A stretch of DNA of 64,000 nucleotides from DATBJJ01 sp963797625 (GCA_963797625.1 CAWCQI010000034.1:124001-188000), one strand, 5' to 3'. Positions 15,334 to 24,405 are shown, numbered from the stretch's first letter. Translations and numbers: made by a program. The notes: a model not told the origin generated them from the sequence alone.

Positions 15334-17142
15334 CTACTCCGGCGGCCACGAGACACGTTGACGAACCTTGCCTGCCCCACTTCGGACTTCTAGTCTCATG
15401 AACATCATCCCCGTGAAGCGCTTTGGCCAGCTGCCTCGGTGACTCACCGCCACGAATCGGCAGACCGAACACGTCATCGCGCGTTTCCGGCGCCCACTCC
15501 CGTAGAGCACCGCCCCGGGCCGCGCCGCGGTCATCGTGCCGCTCTCGAACACGACCTGGCCATTCGTGATGACGTGCGAGAATCCTGCCGCATACTGGTG
15601 CGGCCGCTCGAATGTCGCGCGATCCACGACCTTCGCTGGATCGAACACGACCAGATCGGCTTTCAGCCCCGGCCGCACGATCCCGCGGTCGGCGAGTCCG
15701 AGCCGCGCGGCCGGAAACGCGGTCATCTTCCGAATCGCGTCCTCGAGCGTCACAACCTGGCGGTCGCGCGCGTACACCGCCAGCACGCGGGCGAAGGTCC
15801 CGTAGCTGCGCGGATGCGGACTGGCGACGCCGAAGGTCGGGATCTCGCCGTCCGACGCAATCATCGTTGCGGGGTGGCGAAGGATCCGTTCGAGATCTTC
15901 CTCGCCAATCGCGTGAAACACGGCCTGGCAGCCGCCGCGTTCGACAATCCACAGCGCTGCGTCCGCGGCGTGGTCGACGGTCGGTTCTTTATCTAACGCC
16001 GGCCTTTGGCCGGCGAGGCCGCGGCTCCGCGCAATCTCGCTGAGATTCTTGCCTGCCAGCGATGCATCCCAGTCACAGGCGGCGATGACGATGTTCCGGG
16101 GATCGCCACCGCCACGCTCATTCTGGATGATGCGAACGATCTCTGCCTTGACCTTCGCGCGCGTTCCCGCGTCTCCGAGACGGGCCAGCATCTGCTTGCG
16201 ACCGCCCTCCTGCGCCCACGCTGGCAGGAGCGCGCCCTGAATGCTCGTGCTCGAGGCCGTGTACGGATACGCGTCGATGGTGACGTCGACGCCGCGCGCG
16301 CGCGCGCGATCGACGGCCTGCAACGTCTCGACGCTCTTCCCCCAGTTTGGACGGCCGATGATCTTGTGGTGCGTGACCTGGGTAGGTAGACCTCCTCGTT
16401 CGCCGATGGCGATCGTCTCGTTGACGCTGTCGAGCACACCGGCCGTCTCGTCGCGCATGTGGGACACGTGGATGCCGCCGAACCGGCCGGCGACCTTCGC
16501 CAGCTCGACGACCTCGTCGGTCGGCGTAAACGTGCCAGGCACGTAAAAGAGACCCGTGCTGAGACCGAACGCCCCGTCCTTCATTCCCTGCTCGACGAGC
16601 CCGCGCATCTTCTGCAGCTCGTCGTCTTTCGCAGTGCGATTGACTTCGCCGATCACCTCGGACCGAATCGAGCCCTGGCCGATGAACGTCCCGACGTTGA
16701 CGGACGTGTGCAGCGCCTGGAGCTTCGCCAGAAACGGAGCGACTGGGACGGGGGAAGATCCGTCGGGTCCTGCGATGAGCGTCGTCACTCCCTGCCTGAC
16801 ATAGTTATCGGCCGTCGGGATCTCGAAGATGCCGCGGGCCGCGTGCGAATGGATGTCGATGAATCCGGGCGCCACGACCTGCTGGCCGACATCAATCGTT
16901 CGTGACGCCGGTCCATCAATCGACGGCGCGATACGGGCGATCGTGTCGCCGCGGATCCCTATGTCGGCGCGGAACCACGGGCTACCGGTGCCGTCCACGA
17001 TCCGCGCATTGCGAAGCACGAGATCGTATGGCGCGACCTGCGCGGCCCGGAGTCCAGCCAACGCCGCGCTTGCCAGTGCGGCGACAGCGAGGACCGCCTG
17101 CCACCGCGTCCGCTTCTTGACGCCACGACGAAACTGGGGCAT
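15334..17142 (-). CDS. N-acyl-D-amino-acid deacylase family amidohydrolase, exported
   Basis: Zinc amidohydrolase of the D-aminoacylase (N-acyl-D-amino-acid deacylase) family, exported by a leader after KKRTRW. The start is ATG 17142. Motifs: DLVLRNARIVDGTG (N-terminal beta sandwich), FIDIHSHAARG (metal HxH), GAFGLSTGLFYVPG, HVSHMRDE, QVTHHK (metal His) and MIASDGEIP (catalytic Asp). Homologues usually end soon after VLYGSGR, so the last ~50 residues (from about 15490) are atypical and may reflect an indel near the end. A 19-base REP-like palindrome at 15997-16015 lies in frame and encodes the extra segment LAGQRPALD that I would not expect in the family. It is followed by a TPR gene on the same strand. 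Confidence 0.85.
   Translation of the reverse strand: MPQFRRGVKKRTRWQAVLAVAALASAALAGLRAAQVAPYDLVLRNARIVDGTGSPWFRADIGIRGDTIARIAPSIDGPASRTIDVGQQVVAPGFIDIHSHAARGIFEIPTADNYVRQGVTTLIAGPDGSSPVPVAPFLAKLQALHTSVNVGTFIGQGSIRSEVIGEVNRTAKDDELQKMRGLVEQGMKDGAFGLSTGLFYVPGTFTPTDEVVELAKVAGRFGGIHVSHMRDETAGVLDSVNETIAIGERGGLPTQVTHHKIIGRPNWGKSVETLQAVDRARARGVDVTIDAYPYTASSTSIQGALLPAWAQEGGRKQMLARLGDAGTRAKVKAEIVRIIQNERGGGDPRNIVIAACDWDASLAGKNLSEIARSRGLAGQRPALDKEPTVDHAADAALWIVERGGCQAVFHAIGEEDLERILRHPATMIASDGEIPTFGVASPHPRSYGTFARVLAVYARDRQVVTLEDAIRKMTAFPAARLGLADRGIVRPGLKADLVVFDPAKVVDRATFERPHQYAAGFSHVITNGQVVFESGTMTAARPGAVLYGSGRRKRAMTCSVCRFVAVSHRGSWPKRFTGMMFMRLEVRSGAGKVRQRVSWPPE
15997..16015. repeat. REP-like palindrome inside a coding region
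   Basis: CGCCGGCC-TTT-GGCCGGCG, a perfect 8-base stem. The same arms, with loops TCC and GTTCC, occur at 13042-13060 and 31448-31468 as the right-hand hairpin of composite elements 1 and 2. Here it is in frame inside the D-aminoacylase gene. Confidence 0.85.
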
Positions 17143-17158
17143 CGACTCGCGTCTCACG

Positions 17159-18852
17159 TCAGAATCGCGAGGACGTCAGCGTCACGTCGGCGCGCGACCA
17201 GGCCTTCTTGAGCCGCTGCTCGACGAGCGCCGCGTCTTCCTTCTTGCCTTGCGCGACAAGCGCCTGGTGCAGCCCGGCGAGGGCCCACCCGTTGTCGGGA
17301 TTCTTCTTGAGATCCTCCCAGTACTCGACCTCGGCCTCCGCAGGGCGGCCGGCGTCGAGGAGGGTCGCACCCAGCCAGTGCCGCACCGGCGCGTGCCAAT
17401 CGGGCGGTTCGGTGTAGATCAGGCCGTCCTCGAGCCGCGCGGCGCGATCGAAATGCGCGATGGCCGTGTCGTACTGCTTCTGGCGGGCAGCGATATCTCC
17501 GTTCAGCACTTCGAGAGCGATCGCGACAATCTTGTCAGGCGGATTGAGCGAAAACGGCGGCATTTTCGCCAGTGCCGGGTCCGCCGCGATGGCCTCGAGC
17601 GCCTGGCGTTCCTGCACCGCCCTGTCGGCCTGACCGGTCGCGGCAAACGCCGACCCGCGCGCGAAGTGCCAGATCGCGCGGGTGAAGAGCGAGTCGTGAG
17701 AAGGCTTCGGCTCGGCGAGGATCTCGTCCCACCGGCCGAATCGCACGAGCGCGTAGTACGGCACGACCAGGAATCCCTGAACGAACGGGAGCTGCTCGGG
17801 CGTCGCGGGCGCCACTGACGCCGCGGCCTTCCGCGCCGACTCGACCGCCAGGCGGCGCTGACCGGACATCGTCGCGCCGAGCCACACGAAGTGAATGTTG
17901 TGCGGATAGTAGCTGAGCGGGTACAAGCCCTGCGCGCGGCACTGCGCGATGTAGTCCTCGTCGGCCGCCATCTGCCAACTGATTCGAGCTGACGACATCG
18001 GCGTAGCGTCCGACCCGCAAGTAGATGTGCGCGGGCATGTGGACAATATGGCCGGCGCCAGGCATCAGCGGCAGCAGGCGATCGGCTTCCTTCTCGGCCC
18101 GCTCAGGATTTTTGGTCGGCTCCCACAGGTGAATCCAGTAGTGAAGCGCGCCGGGATGTTTCGGATTCGATGCGATCACGCGCTCGAGGGTGGCCACGGC
18201 CTCCTCGGTCCCCTCCTGTGGTTCCCCGTCCCGCGTCCAGTAGTTCCACGGCCGCAGGTCCATCAGCGACTCGGCAAAAATCGTCGCCGCATCGAGGTCG
18301 CGCGGGTATTTCTTCGTGAGCGCGCGCATCGCATCGGCAAACGCGCGATCGGCGGCCTGCCGTCCGTCGGCCTTCCCGGTGTAGCGTGTCGCGAGCGCGT
18401 CGATGTAGGCACGCTCGCGCGCGCGTCACGCCGCGTGCGAGCGACTGCGCCTTCTGCACGAGCGCGAGCGCTTTTGGTTCGTCATCGGGGGCCATCGCGG
18501 CGTTGATGTTCGGGCCAAGGACAAGAGCTTGCCCCCAGTACGCCATCGCGCACGCCGGGTCGAGGCGCGCCGCTTCCGCAAACGCGCGGCCCGCTTCGGC
18601 GTGATTGAACCCATACGCGAGGTTGAGGCCCTGATTGACGAACAACTGCGCGCGCGCCGATTTCGTCGTGACTTTGAAGGTATGTGTGCCGAGCTTCTGC
18701 AACCGCGGCGCGAGCACACCCCCAGGTCCCGCCTGGTGCGCCGCAGCGGTTCGCTCGTAGTGCTGGTGGTGCGGCGCCTGGGCAAACGTCTCGACGCCAG
18801 CGGCGAGGATAAGGGCAGACGACCGTCAGAAAGATTCACGCATTCGCTTCAT
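17159..18852 (-). CDS. Exported TPR-repeat protein (several frameshifts)
   Basis: Helical-repeat protein rich in TPR-like units, of a type common as exported proteins in Acidobacteriota; no enzymatic function is recognised. Three segments in different frames join into one protein. They are QLFVNQGLNLAYGFNHAEAG to KAQSLARGVTRA (18410-18717), MRALTKKYPRDLDAATIF to LRVGRYADVVSSN (about 17995-18400), and MAADEDYIAQCRAQGLYPL to the end at 17159. The likely start is ATG 18852 (MKRMRESF). A TGA follows after 8 codons and a signal-peptide-like ALILAAGVETFAQA resumes downstream, so the first 70 bases also carry one or two shifts. Repeat units include HFDRAARLEDGL and WALAGLHQALVAQGK. Confidence 0.72.
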
Positions 18853-18863
18853 GCTGGCACTTT

Positions 18864-18918
18864 CGTAGTGTCCGGCTTTAGCCGGACGCTAGAAGTCCGG
18901 CTGAAGGCGGACGCTACG
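18864..18918. repeat. REP-like double palindrome
   Basis: Outer arms CGTAG and CTACG enclose two hairpins: TCCGGCTTTAGCCGGA, a perfect stem, and GTCCGGCTGAAGGCGGAC, an imperfect one. It lies in the short gap between the radical SAM stop and the TPR start. Nothing else like it was seen in the window. Confidence 0.8.
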
Positions 18919-18926
18919 GTTATGGT

Positions 18927-20420
18927 TCAGAGATAACGCCTTTCCATCCGCCTGATGTCCTTGTATCGCACGAAGACGTCGTGCTCGTCCTCGAGCCCCA
19001 GCAGCGACCGCCATGACACGCCGCGAAACGTGTGGGCGAGCATCTCATGCCCGTGACGGAGCACGAACCAGGGGCTGTGCACCAGGACAGGCCACAGATG
19101 CTTCACCTTCATCCATCGCTCCGCCCGCCAGCGCATGAATTCAATCTCTGACGCGTCGAGATGCTCGCTTCGCACGACCGCGGTGGTGCCATCGTACTCA
19201 TCGACATCGTCGCTGACGATGAGATCGCGTTCCCGGAAGTCGCGGGTCATCGGCGTTCCAGGGTAAGGCGTGGGATGCTGGATGTAGGGCCAGTCGACAT
19301 AATCGCGCGCGAACGCAAGGTTGGTCTCGATCGACTCGCGAGTGTCGCCGGGATTCCCGACGATCAGTCCGCCGACGACATACATGCCGTGCCGATGCAG
19401 CTGCTCGATCGCCGCCGTCGTCGCGTTGCCGACCGTGCGGCCGCCCTGACGGCGCGCGTTCTTCGCGCTGGCCTTGAGGAACGCGAGATCCTCGTCGAGG
19501 ATGTTCTCGATCCCCAGGAAGACATAACGAAACCCCGCGGCGCGCATCAGCGGCGCGAGCGTTTCGCCATGCGACGCGATCGAGGAGGTCATCGCCTGGA
19601 CCAGGTAGTCGATATCGTGAAAGCCCGCAGCGACAATGGCCCGGCAGAGCGACTCGAACCGGGCGACATTCAGCGTGATGTTGTCGTCGACGATGAAGAT
19701 GGCACGCGCGCCCCGGGCGCGCGCGTCGGCGATGTCGGCGAGGACCCGGTCGACCGACCAGGTGTGGAAGTTCCTGCCGCGCATCTCGATGATCGAGCAG
19801 AAACTGCAGTCGTACGTGCAGCCGCGCGAAGTTTCGACGACGTCGATCGGCCGGCCGATGAAGGTGTAGCCCGTGAGCACTCGAGCAGCGCGGTTCGGCA
19901 ACGCGACGTCCTGTCCCGACAAGCTGCTGACCGGGCGGTCCGGGTTGCGGACGAAGGCTGCGCCCTGACGGTAGGACAATCCGGGGATTCCGCGCAGGTC
20001 GCGGCCTGCCTCGAGCGCGCGCAGGAGATCGCGAAACGTCAGATCGCCCTCGCCGCGTACGATGACGTCGACGTCCCAGGCGGGATCTTCGTAGACGTCG
20101 GAAGCCAGGCTCGGGTCGTAGCCGCCGACGACAACGGTGACGGTGGGCTTGAGGGCGCGTACGAGCGAGACGATCTTCCGGGCGGTTCCACGCTGGAACG
20201 TCATCACGGACAGACCGACCACGTCGGGGTCGAACTCGCGCATCAGCCGCTCGACCGTCTCACGCACCTGTCGTGGCACCAGAATCAGGTCGGCAATCGC
20301 GACCCGGTGGTGCCCATCCACGTTGCCAGCCAGCGACGCGAGCGCCCCGTTTGGCATCCGCATCGTCACCGTCGCCGTGTGCTCGAAAGAGTCGGGCATC
20401 GAGAAGAGAAGGATGTTCAT
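18927..20420 (-). CDS. Radical SAM enzyme with N-terminal B12-binding-like domain
   Basis: Radical S-adenosylmethionine enzyme of 497 residues. Residues 1-150 form a cobalamin-binding-like Rossmann domain (DVVGLSVMTFQRG, VVVGGYDPSLA), though a classic DxHxxG cobalt-ligand motif is not evident. The iron-sulfur site is ETSRGCTYDCSFCSI, the CxxxCxxC motif for the SAM-bound 4Fe-4S cluster, followed by a TIM-barrel with FIVDDNITLN and FLGIENILDEDLAF. This is the architecture of BchE/HpnP-like enzymes and of many methyl- or ring-forming tailoring enzymes; the substrate cannot be assigned. The frame is intact and the start ATG 20420 opens directly on MNILLFSMP. Confidence 0.88.
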   Translation of the reverse strand: MNILLFSMPDSFEHTATVTMRMPNGALASLAGNVDGHHRVAIADLILVPRQVRETVERLMREFDPDVVGLSVMTFQRGTARKIVSLVRALKPTVTVVVGGYDPSLASDVYEDPAWDVDVIVRGEGDLTFRDLLRALEAGRDLRGIPGLSYRQGAAFVRNPDRPVSSLSGQDVALPNRAARVLTGYTFIGRPIDVVETSRGCTYDCSFCSIIEMRGRNFHTWSVDRVLADIADARARGARAIFIVDDNITLNVARFESLCRAIVAAGFHDIDYLVQAMTSSIASHGETLAPLMRAAGFRYVFLGIENILDEDLAFLKASAKNARRQGGRTVGNATTAAIEQLHRHGMYVVGGLIVGNPGDTRESIETNLAFARDYVDWPYIQHPTPYPGTPMTRDFRERDLIVSDDVDEYDGTTAVVRSEHLDASEIEFMRWRAERWMKVKHLWPVLVHSPWFVLRHGHEMLAHTFRGVSWRSLLGLEDEHDVFVRYKDIRRMERRYL

Positions 20421-20515
20421 CGGGCTTCCCCCCGTACCTTGTTCATTACCCTGCAGAGGCCTATAGTAGCGTCAATCCCCGGGCTAGGCGGTCTGGAACC
20501 GAGGAAAACGAGAAC

Positions 20516-20939
20516 ATGACGCGCGACGAAATCTTCGCCTTGTTCAACCGGCGCGAGGCGGCGTGGGAGGCGCGTGATGCTTCAACGCTTACCGCCGACC
20601 ACGCGACCGATGGCGTCGTGGTCAGCCCGACCGGCGGCGTCCTCGAAGGGATCGTCGAGATCGAGCGGATTTACCGCGTCTGGTTTACGGCGTTTCCCGA
20701 CCTCGTGTTCGCGACCGAAGATCTGCTCGTCGACGACAACCGCGTCTGCCTGCTCTGCCGGATCACTGGCAGTCATGCCGGCGAGTTCTTCGGGATGCCG
20801 CCAACCGGCCGGCGGATCGAGGTGGCCGGCGCCTTCATCTATCGCCTCGAGAAGGGCAAGATCGTGCACGAACGGCGGATCCTGGACTTCACCGGACTCC
20901 TGGTTCAGGTGGGGTGTTGCGGGCTAAGCCGGCGGGCTA
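20516..20939 (+). CDS. SnoaL-like / NTF2-fold protein (C-terminal frameshift)
   Basis: Small cone-shaped NTF2-fold protein of the SnoaL or ester cyclase group, a family that includes polyketide cyclases and many proteins of unknown role. The sequence runs from EIFALFNRREAAWEARD through VVVSPTGGVLEGIVEI, FPDLVFATEDLLVDDNRV and FGMPPTGRRIEV to KIVHERRILDFTGLL. The start is ATG 20516. The expected family end (VGVLRAKPAG and the TAG at 20939) appears if one base is restored in the GTGGGG run near 20912. As given, the frame runs on through a repeat for 85 meaningless residues. It is divergent from the radical SAM gene, with about 95 bases between starts. Confidence 0.75.
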
Positions 20940-20965
20940 GTCCACAGTCGACCTTTCCTCAGCAC

Positions 20966-21047
20966 GAAAAGCCTTCCACCGCAGAGTGCGCAGAGCCAAC
21001 AGTGTTTCTCTGCGAGCTCAGCGGCCTCAGCGGTGAGAGGCTTTGCC
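20966..21047. repeat. CCGCAGAG-type inverted word repeat
   Basis: Same family as 4600-4690: AAAAGCCTTCCACCGCAGAG on the left and its rough complement, CAGCGGTGAGAGGCTTT, on the right, with an inner CAGAG/CTCTG pairing. It lies between the convergent SnoaL-like and CarH-like genes. Confidence 0.82.
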
Positions 21048-21095
21048 AGTGTACGCCGCGTGGGTTTAGTGAGTCCGTGAATCGGTCAACGTCCT

Positions 21096-22034
21096 CTAGA
21101 ACCGCGCCCCAATCCGCATTAGCTGACGCTCGAGCGCCTCAAAATCCTGGAGCCGGACAATCTGCTGGCCCGCCAGCGGGCGATCGAGGTCGGGCGTGAG
21201 CGTGCCGCCAACCCACAGTTCCAGCCGGCCCGGCAAGTGGTCGACGATGTAGTCGACCTGCCTGCGCAGCTCGCGGGTCGAGCCCGAGTAGATGATGCCG
21301 AGCACGACGACATCGACGCCGCTTCGCGCCGCCGAATCGACGATCAGTCGCGCGGGCAGGTCGGCTCCGAGGTAGACCACGCCGAGGCCCCCCGCCGCTG
21401 CGAGCATCGCCGCCGCAAGGACGCCAAACTCGTGGCGTTCGCCTGACGGCGTCGCAAACAGCAGCCGTCGGGACACTTCGTTCTTCGAGTACATTCGCAC
21501 CATCGCTCCGAGGAGATTGCGCACGGCACCTGATAGCAGGTGCTCCTGAGCGATATTGAGGCGTTCGGCGTGGACCTCGTCGCCGACCTCCTTGAGGAAG
21601 GGGAAGATGACGCGGTGGACAAGCTCGCGCGGCTTCAGCGCGAGCGACAACCGGTCAAGCTCCCGTTCTACTCCCGCCGCATCGAACGCGTGCAGGGCAT
21701 CGAGCAGAGTGCTGATGTCCGCCGACTCGCTGCGTCGGCTGTCGGCCACAGCACCCGCGTGGGCAGCCGCTGGCACGGCAATCATCGTCTCGAGCTCGGC
21801 GTCAGTAAGCTCTGCCAGCCGGCCGATGGCGTGGCCGCGCGCAACCGCCGCCGCCAGCAGTTGCAGGCGTTTGACATCGGCGCCGGAATAGAGCCGGCCG
21901 CGCTCGTCGCGGACCGGCGTCACTGCGCGGTAACGGCGCTCCCACGCGCGCAGCGTGTCGAGGCTCAGTCCGGTGAGGCGCGCCACCGCGCGGATCGGAT
22001 ATCGGGGAGATGGGCCTGACGGCTTGCGCGGCAC
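21096..22034 (-). CDS. CarH/LitR-like MerR regulator with B12-binding domain
   Basis: Transcription factor with a MerR-type DNA-binding head (YPIRAVARLTGLSLDTLRAW, WERRYRAVTP) joined to a cobalamin-binding module, the plan of the CarH/LitR photoreceptors that repress carotenoid or DNA-repair genes in the dark. The B12 cap includes RLNIAQEHLLSGAVRN, and the Rossmann part has ATPSGERHEFG, whose ERH supplies the lower axial His position. In CarH the four-helix cap carries a Trp ten residues before the EH pair; here that position is Val. It may therefore respond to light differently or sense B12 itself. GTG 22034 starts a 312-residue product. The -35 region upstream lies within a dyad suited to autoregulation. 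Confidence 0.8.
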   Translation of the reverse strand: MPRKPSGPSPRYPIRAVARLTGLSLDTLRAWERRYRAVTPVRDERGRLYSGADVKRLQLLAAAVARGHAIGRLAELTDAELETMIAVPAAAHAGAVADSRRSESADISTLLDALHAFDAAGVERELDRLSLALKPRELVHRVIFPFLKEVGDEVHAERLNIAQEHLLSGAVRNLLGAMVRMYSKNEVSRRLLFATPSGERHEFGVLAAAMLAAAGGLGVVYLGADLPARLIVDSAARSGVDVVVLGIIYSGSTRELRRQVDYIVDHLPGRLELWVGGTLTPDLDRPLAGQQIVRLQDFEALERQLMRIGARF

Positions 22035-22074
22035 GCCAACGACTCTACGGTCGGATCGGGACGTTCGTCAAACA

Positions 22075-22100
22075 TTTGTCTATGTCAAACTCGAGACAAA
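22075..22100 (-). promoter_or_regulatory. Dyad around the carH-like promoter
   Basis: TTTGTCT (22075-22081) and AGACAAA (22094-22100) form a perfect 7-base dyad. Between them, on the minus strand, is TTGACA (22088-22083), a consensus -35 hexamer facing the CarH-like gene. MerR-family proteins bind such dyads over promoter elements, so this is a good candidate operator. Confidence 0.55.
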
Positions 22101-22105
22101 CATTG

Positions 22106-22137
22106 GACGAACCACGGACAACACGGACAACACGGGA
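22106..22137 (+). repeat. CACGGACAA 9-base word repeat
   Basis: Words CACGGACAA, CACGGACAA and CACGGGAAG follow GAAC. It belongs to the CACGGAT family but is short and has no inverted partner. It lies between the CarH-like promoter and the Fpg stop. Confidence 0.75.
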
Positions 22138-22153
22138 AGAGCGCATCACGCGG

Positions 22154-23065
22154 TCACGGCTGGCGCTGGCGGCTCTTGCGCGCTTCGAGGTCCTCGAGGG
22201 TTTTCGGCCAGTCGTCCTTGAGGAGCCGGGAGAGAGCGCGGTCCGAGAGCAGCCGGCCGCCGGTCTGGCAGCGGCTGCAGTAGTTGGCCTCGTTCCGCGC
22301 GTAGACGATCCGTTGCACTGGCGAGCCGCAATCAGGACAGGGCTGACCGTAGCGGCCGTGAACTGCCATGCCAGCACGAAACGCGGTCACCTTGTCGGGA
22401 AATTCGCCGGCGGCTTCGTCGCGGAGGCGCGCAATCCACGCCTCGAGCGTGAGCCGCGTCGCATCGAACAGTCGCGCGACCTCCTCATCCGAGAGCGACG
22501 CGACCGTCTTCATCGGCGAGAGCCTCGCCGCGTGCAGGATTTCATCAGAGTAGGCGTTCCCGATGCCGCTGAAAATGTGCGGGTCAGTCAACGCCCGCTT
22601 CAACGTGTGATTCTCGCGCGTCAACCGGCTCGCAAACGTCGGCAGGTCGGCGTCGAGGACCTCCAGCCCCTGGGGGTCCAGCGCGGCGAGGGCAGCCTCT
22701 CCCCGAATCAGGTGAATGGATGCCTGCCGTTTCGAGCCCGCCTCCGTGAAGATGATCGAGCCGTTGGGAAAATCGAACGCCGCCAGGCCGACCTTCCCAG
22801 GGATCGCCGCCCCGCGATCGCGCCACCGCAACCGTCCGGCAATCATCAGATGCACGACGATGAAGAGATCGCCTTCAACGACGAGGACGATGCGCTTCCC
22901 CATCCGTCGCAGTCCGGTAACCTGGCGGCCCGAGAGATCGGCCGGCGCGGGATCGATCGTGCGGACGACAAACGGATTGCCCAGCCGTAACCGCTCGATC
23001 GGCTGTCCGACGATGCGCGCAGCGAGCGCTTCGAGATAGAGCGCAATGTCTGGAAGCTCGGGCAC
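22154..23065 (-). CDS. mutM: Formamidopyrimidine-DNA glycosylase family protein
   Basis: Bifunctional DNA glycosylase and AP lyase of the Fpg/Nei family, which removes oxidised bases. Catalytic Pro2 and Glu3 are present (MPELPD), a conserved Lys lies in RRMGKRIV near residue 57, and the helix-two-turn-helix includes IFSGIGNAYSDEILHAA. The C-terminal zinc finger is CPDCG...YCSRCQTGGR, with two CxxC pairs. The second residue pair reads LPDIAL where classical MutM has LPEVE, and the finger is followed by an unusual 25-residue tail, so it may be a divergent paralogue. The product is 303 residues, about 30 longer than Escherichia coli MutM. The start is ATG 23065. No DNA-repair neighbour. Confidence 0.85.
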   Translation of the reverse strand: MPELPDIALYLEALAARIVGQPIERLRLGNPFVVRTIDPAPADLSGRQVTGLRRMGKRIVLVVEGDLFIVVHLMIAGRLRWRDRGAAIPGKVGLAAFDFPNGSIIFTEAGSKRQASIHLIRGEAALAALDPQGLEVLDADLPTFASRLTRENHTLKRALTDPHIFSGIGNAYSDEILHAARLSPMKTVASLSDEEVARLFDATRLTLEAWIARLRDEAAGEFPDKVTAFRAGMAVHGRYGQPCPDCGSPVQRIVYARNEANYCSRCQTGGRLLSDRALSRLLKDDWPKTLEDLEARKSRQRQP

Positions 23066-23136
23066 AACGGAAAGCTATCACGGCCCCTGAAACCCTTGGC
23101 TGAGCTGGTTTTCGCCGCTTTTACGCCTTACAGGGC

Positions 23137-24405
23137 ATGGCGGCAAAGGGCCTCTGGCGGCGGTGGCTGGCGTTCAACGGGGTCGGCGTGTTGGGGGTCG
23201 GGGTCCAGCTTGGCCTGCTGACGCTTCTGGTTCATGGAGGTGGCCTGCACTATCTCGTGGCGACGGCGATTGCGGTGGAGATCACCGTACTGCACAATTT
23301 CATCTGGCATCAGCACTGGACCTGGCGCGATCGACCCAGCCCATCCGCCGCGGCGGTCGCGCGCCGGCTCGCTCGGTTCCACCTGTTGAACGGCACGGTG
23401 TCGCTCTTCGGCAACCTCGCGATCATGACGGTCCTCTGCGGCACGCTCCGCATCGATCCGGTCGCCGCCAACGTCGTCGCCATCGGCGTCTGCTCGATGC
23501 TCAACTTCGTGGCCAGCGAGGTGCTCGTGTTCAAGACAACGTCCGTGGCCGTCACGGGCATGCTCGTCATGATCGTCGGTTCCCTCGCCCCGTCGACGGC
23601 GTATGCGGCCGAGATAGCCACCGCCGAGCTGAGCGCGGCGGCGATCGCGGCGTGGGAGCAGTACAGCCGTCAGGTCGACGACCGATACGGGCGAGCGGCC
23701 GCGAGCGAGCCGTTCTTCGTGCACGACGCGTTCAAGCTGGCTCCCGGGTGGCGCGCACAGGTCATGAACGGACAGGTGTCGATGGTCCGGATCGCGTCCT
23801 TCGCGCCGGGCGCACCGGAGCCGTCGGTTCCCGATGGCCGCATCCACCACTGGGCCGGAGCCGTCTTCATCCCCGGCGTAACGCTCGACCACGTGCTCAA
23901 GTACCTGAACCAACGCGCCGGCCGCGAGTCTGACGCGTTCGACGACGTGTTGAGCTCGCGCCTGATCTCGCGCGACGGCGATCGGCTGCGTGTATACATG
24001 AAGCTGCGCCGGGAGAGCGTCATTACCGTCACCTACAACACCGAGCACGACGTGCAGTACCGCCGGATCAACGACACGCGAGCGTCGAGCCGAAGCGTCG
24101 CGACCAAGATCGCCGAGCTCGAAGGCGCGGGCACGCCGCAGGAGCGCGAGAAGCCGGTTGGCAACGACCACGGCTTCCTCTGGCGGCTCAATGCCTATTG
24201 GCGCTACGAGCAGGTCAAGGGAGGCGTCCTCATCGAGTGCGAATCGGTGAGCCTCAGCCGCGGCGTCCCGGTCCTCCTGCGTCCGTTCGTGACCGGCACC
24301 GTCGAACGAATCGCCAGAGAGTCCCTGGAGAAGACACTCGTCAGCCTGCGGACCGAACTTGCCAAGTCGCGACCCGTCGCGGCCCGTCGTTTGGAATCCC
24401 GCTAG
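23137..24405 (+). CDS. GtrA-like membrane domain fused to a START/SRPBCC-like domain
   Basis: Two-part protein of 422 residues. Residues 8 to about 150 form a GtrA-like unit with four membrane helices (WLAFNGVGVLGVGVQLGLL, YLVATAIAVEITVLHNFIWH, LNGTVSLFGNLAIMTVL, NVVAIGVCSMLNFVAS). GtrA proteins are thought to flip polyprenyl-linked sugars. The rest is soluble: a leader-like MLVMIVGSLAPSTAYAAE, then a domain around ITVTYNTEHDVQYRRI and FLWRLNAYWRYEQVKGGVLI. That pattern suggests a helix-grip lipid-binding fold, which is inference. The leader at the junction suggests that two once-separate genes, one membrane and one exported, were fused. The frame is intact. A composite palindromic element follows the stop. 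Confidence 0.78.
   Translation: MAAKGLWRRWLAFNGVGVLGVGVQLGLLTLLVHGGGLHYLVATAIAVEITVLHNFIWHQHWTWRDRPSPSAAAVARRLARFHLLNGTVSLFGNLAIMTVLCGTLRIDPVAANVVAIGVCSMLNFVASEVLVFKTTSVAVTGMLVMIVGSLAPSTAYAAEIATAELSAAAIAAWEQYSRQVDDRYGRAAASEPFFVHDAFKLAPGWRAQVMNGQVSMVRIASFAPGAPEPSVPDGRIHHWAGAVFIPGVTLDHVLKYLNQRAGRESDAFDDVLSSRLISRDGDRLRVYMKLRRESVITVTYNTEHDVQYRRINDTRASSRSVATKIAELEGAGTPQEREKPVGNDHGFLWRLNAYWRYEQVKGGVLIECESVSLSRGVPVLLRPFVTGTVERIARESLEKTLVSLRTELAKSRPVAARRLESR

Noticed and set aside
18780..18852. A second selenoprotein: in-frame TGA after MKRMRESF in the TPR gene
   Set aside because: The TGA lies in a signal peptide, not at a redox motif, and no hairpin follows at the right distance. Frame slips nearby explain it better.
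23128..24171. Minus-strand 347-codon frame opposite the GtrA-fusion gene
   Set aside because: Its composition is Arg/Asp/His-rich and shadow-like, and the plus-strand frame has clear membrane helices.
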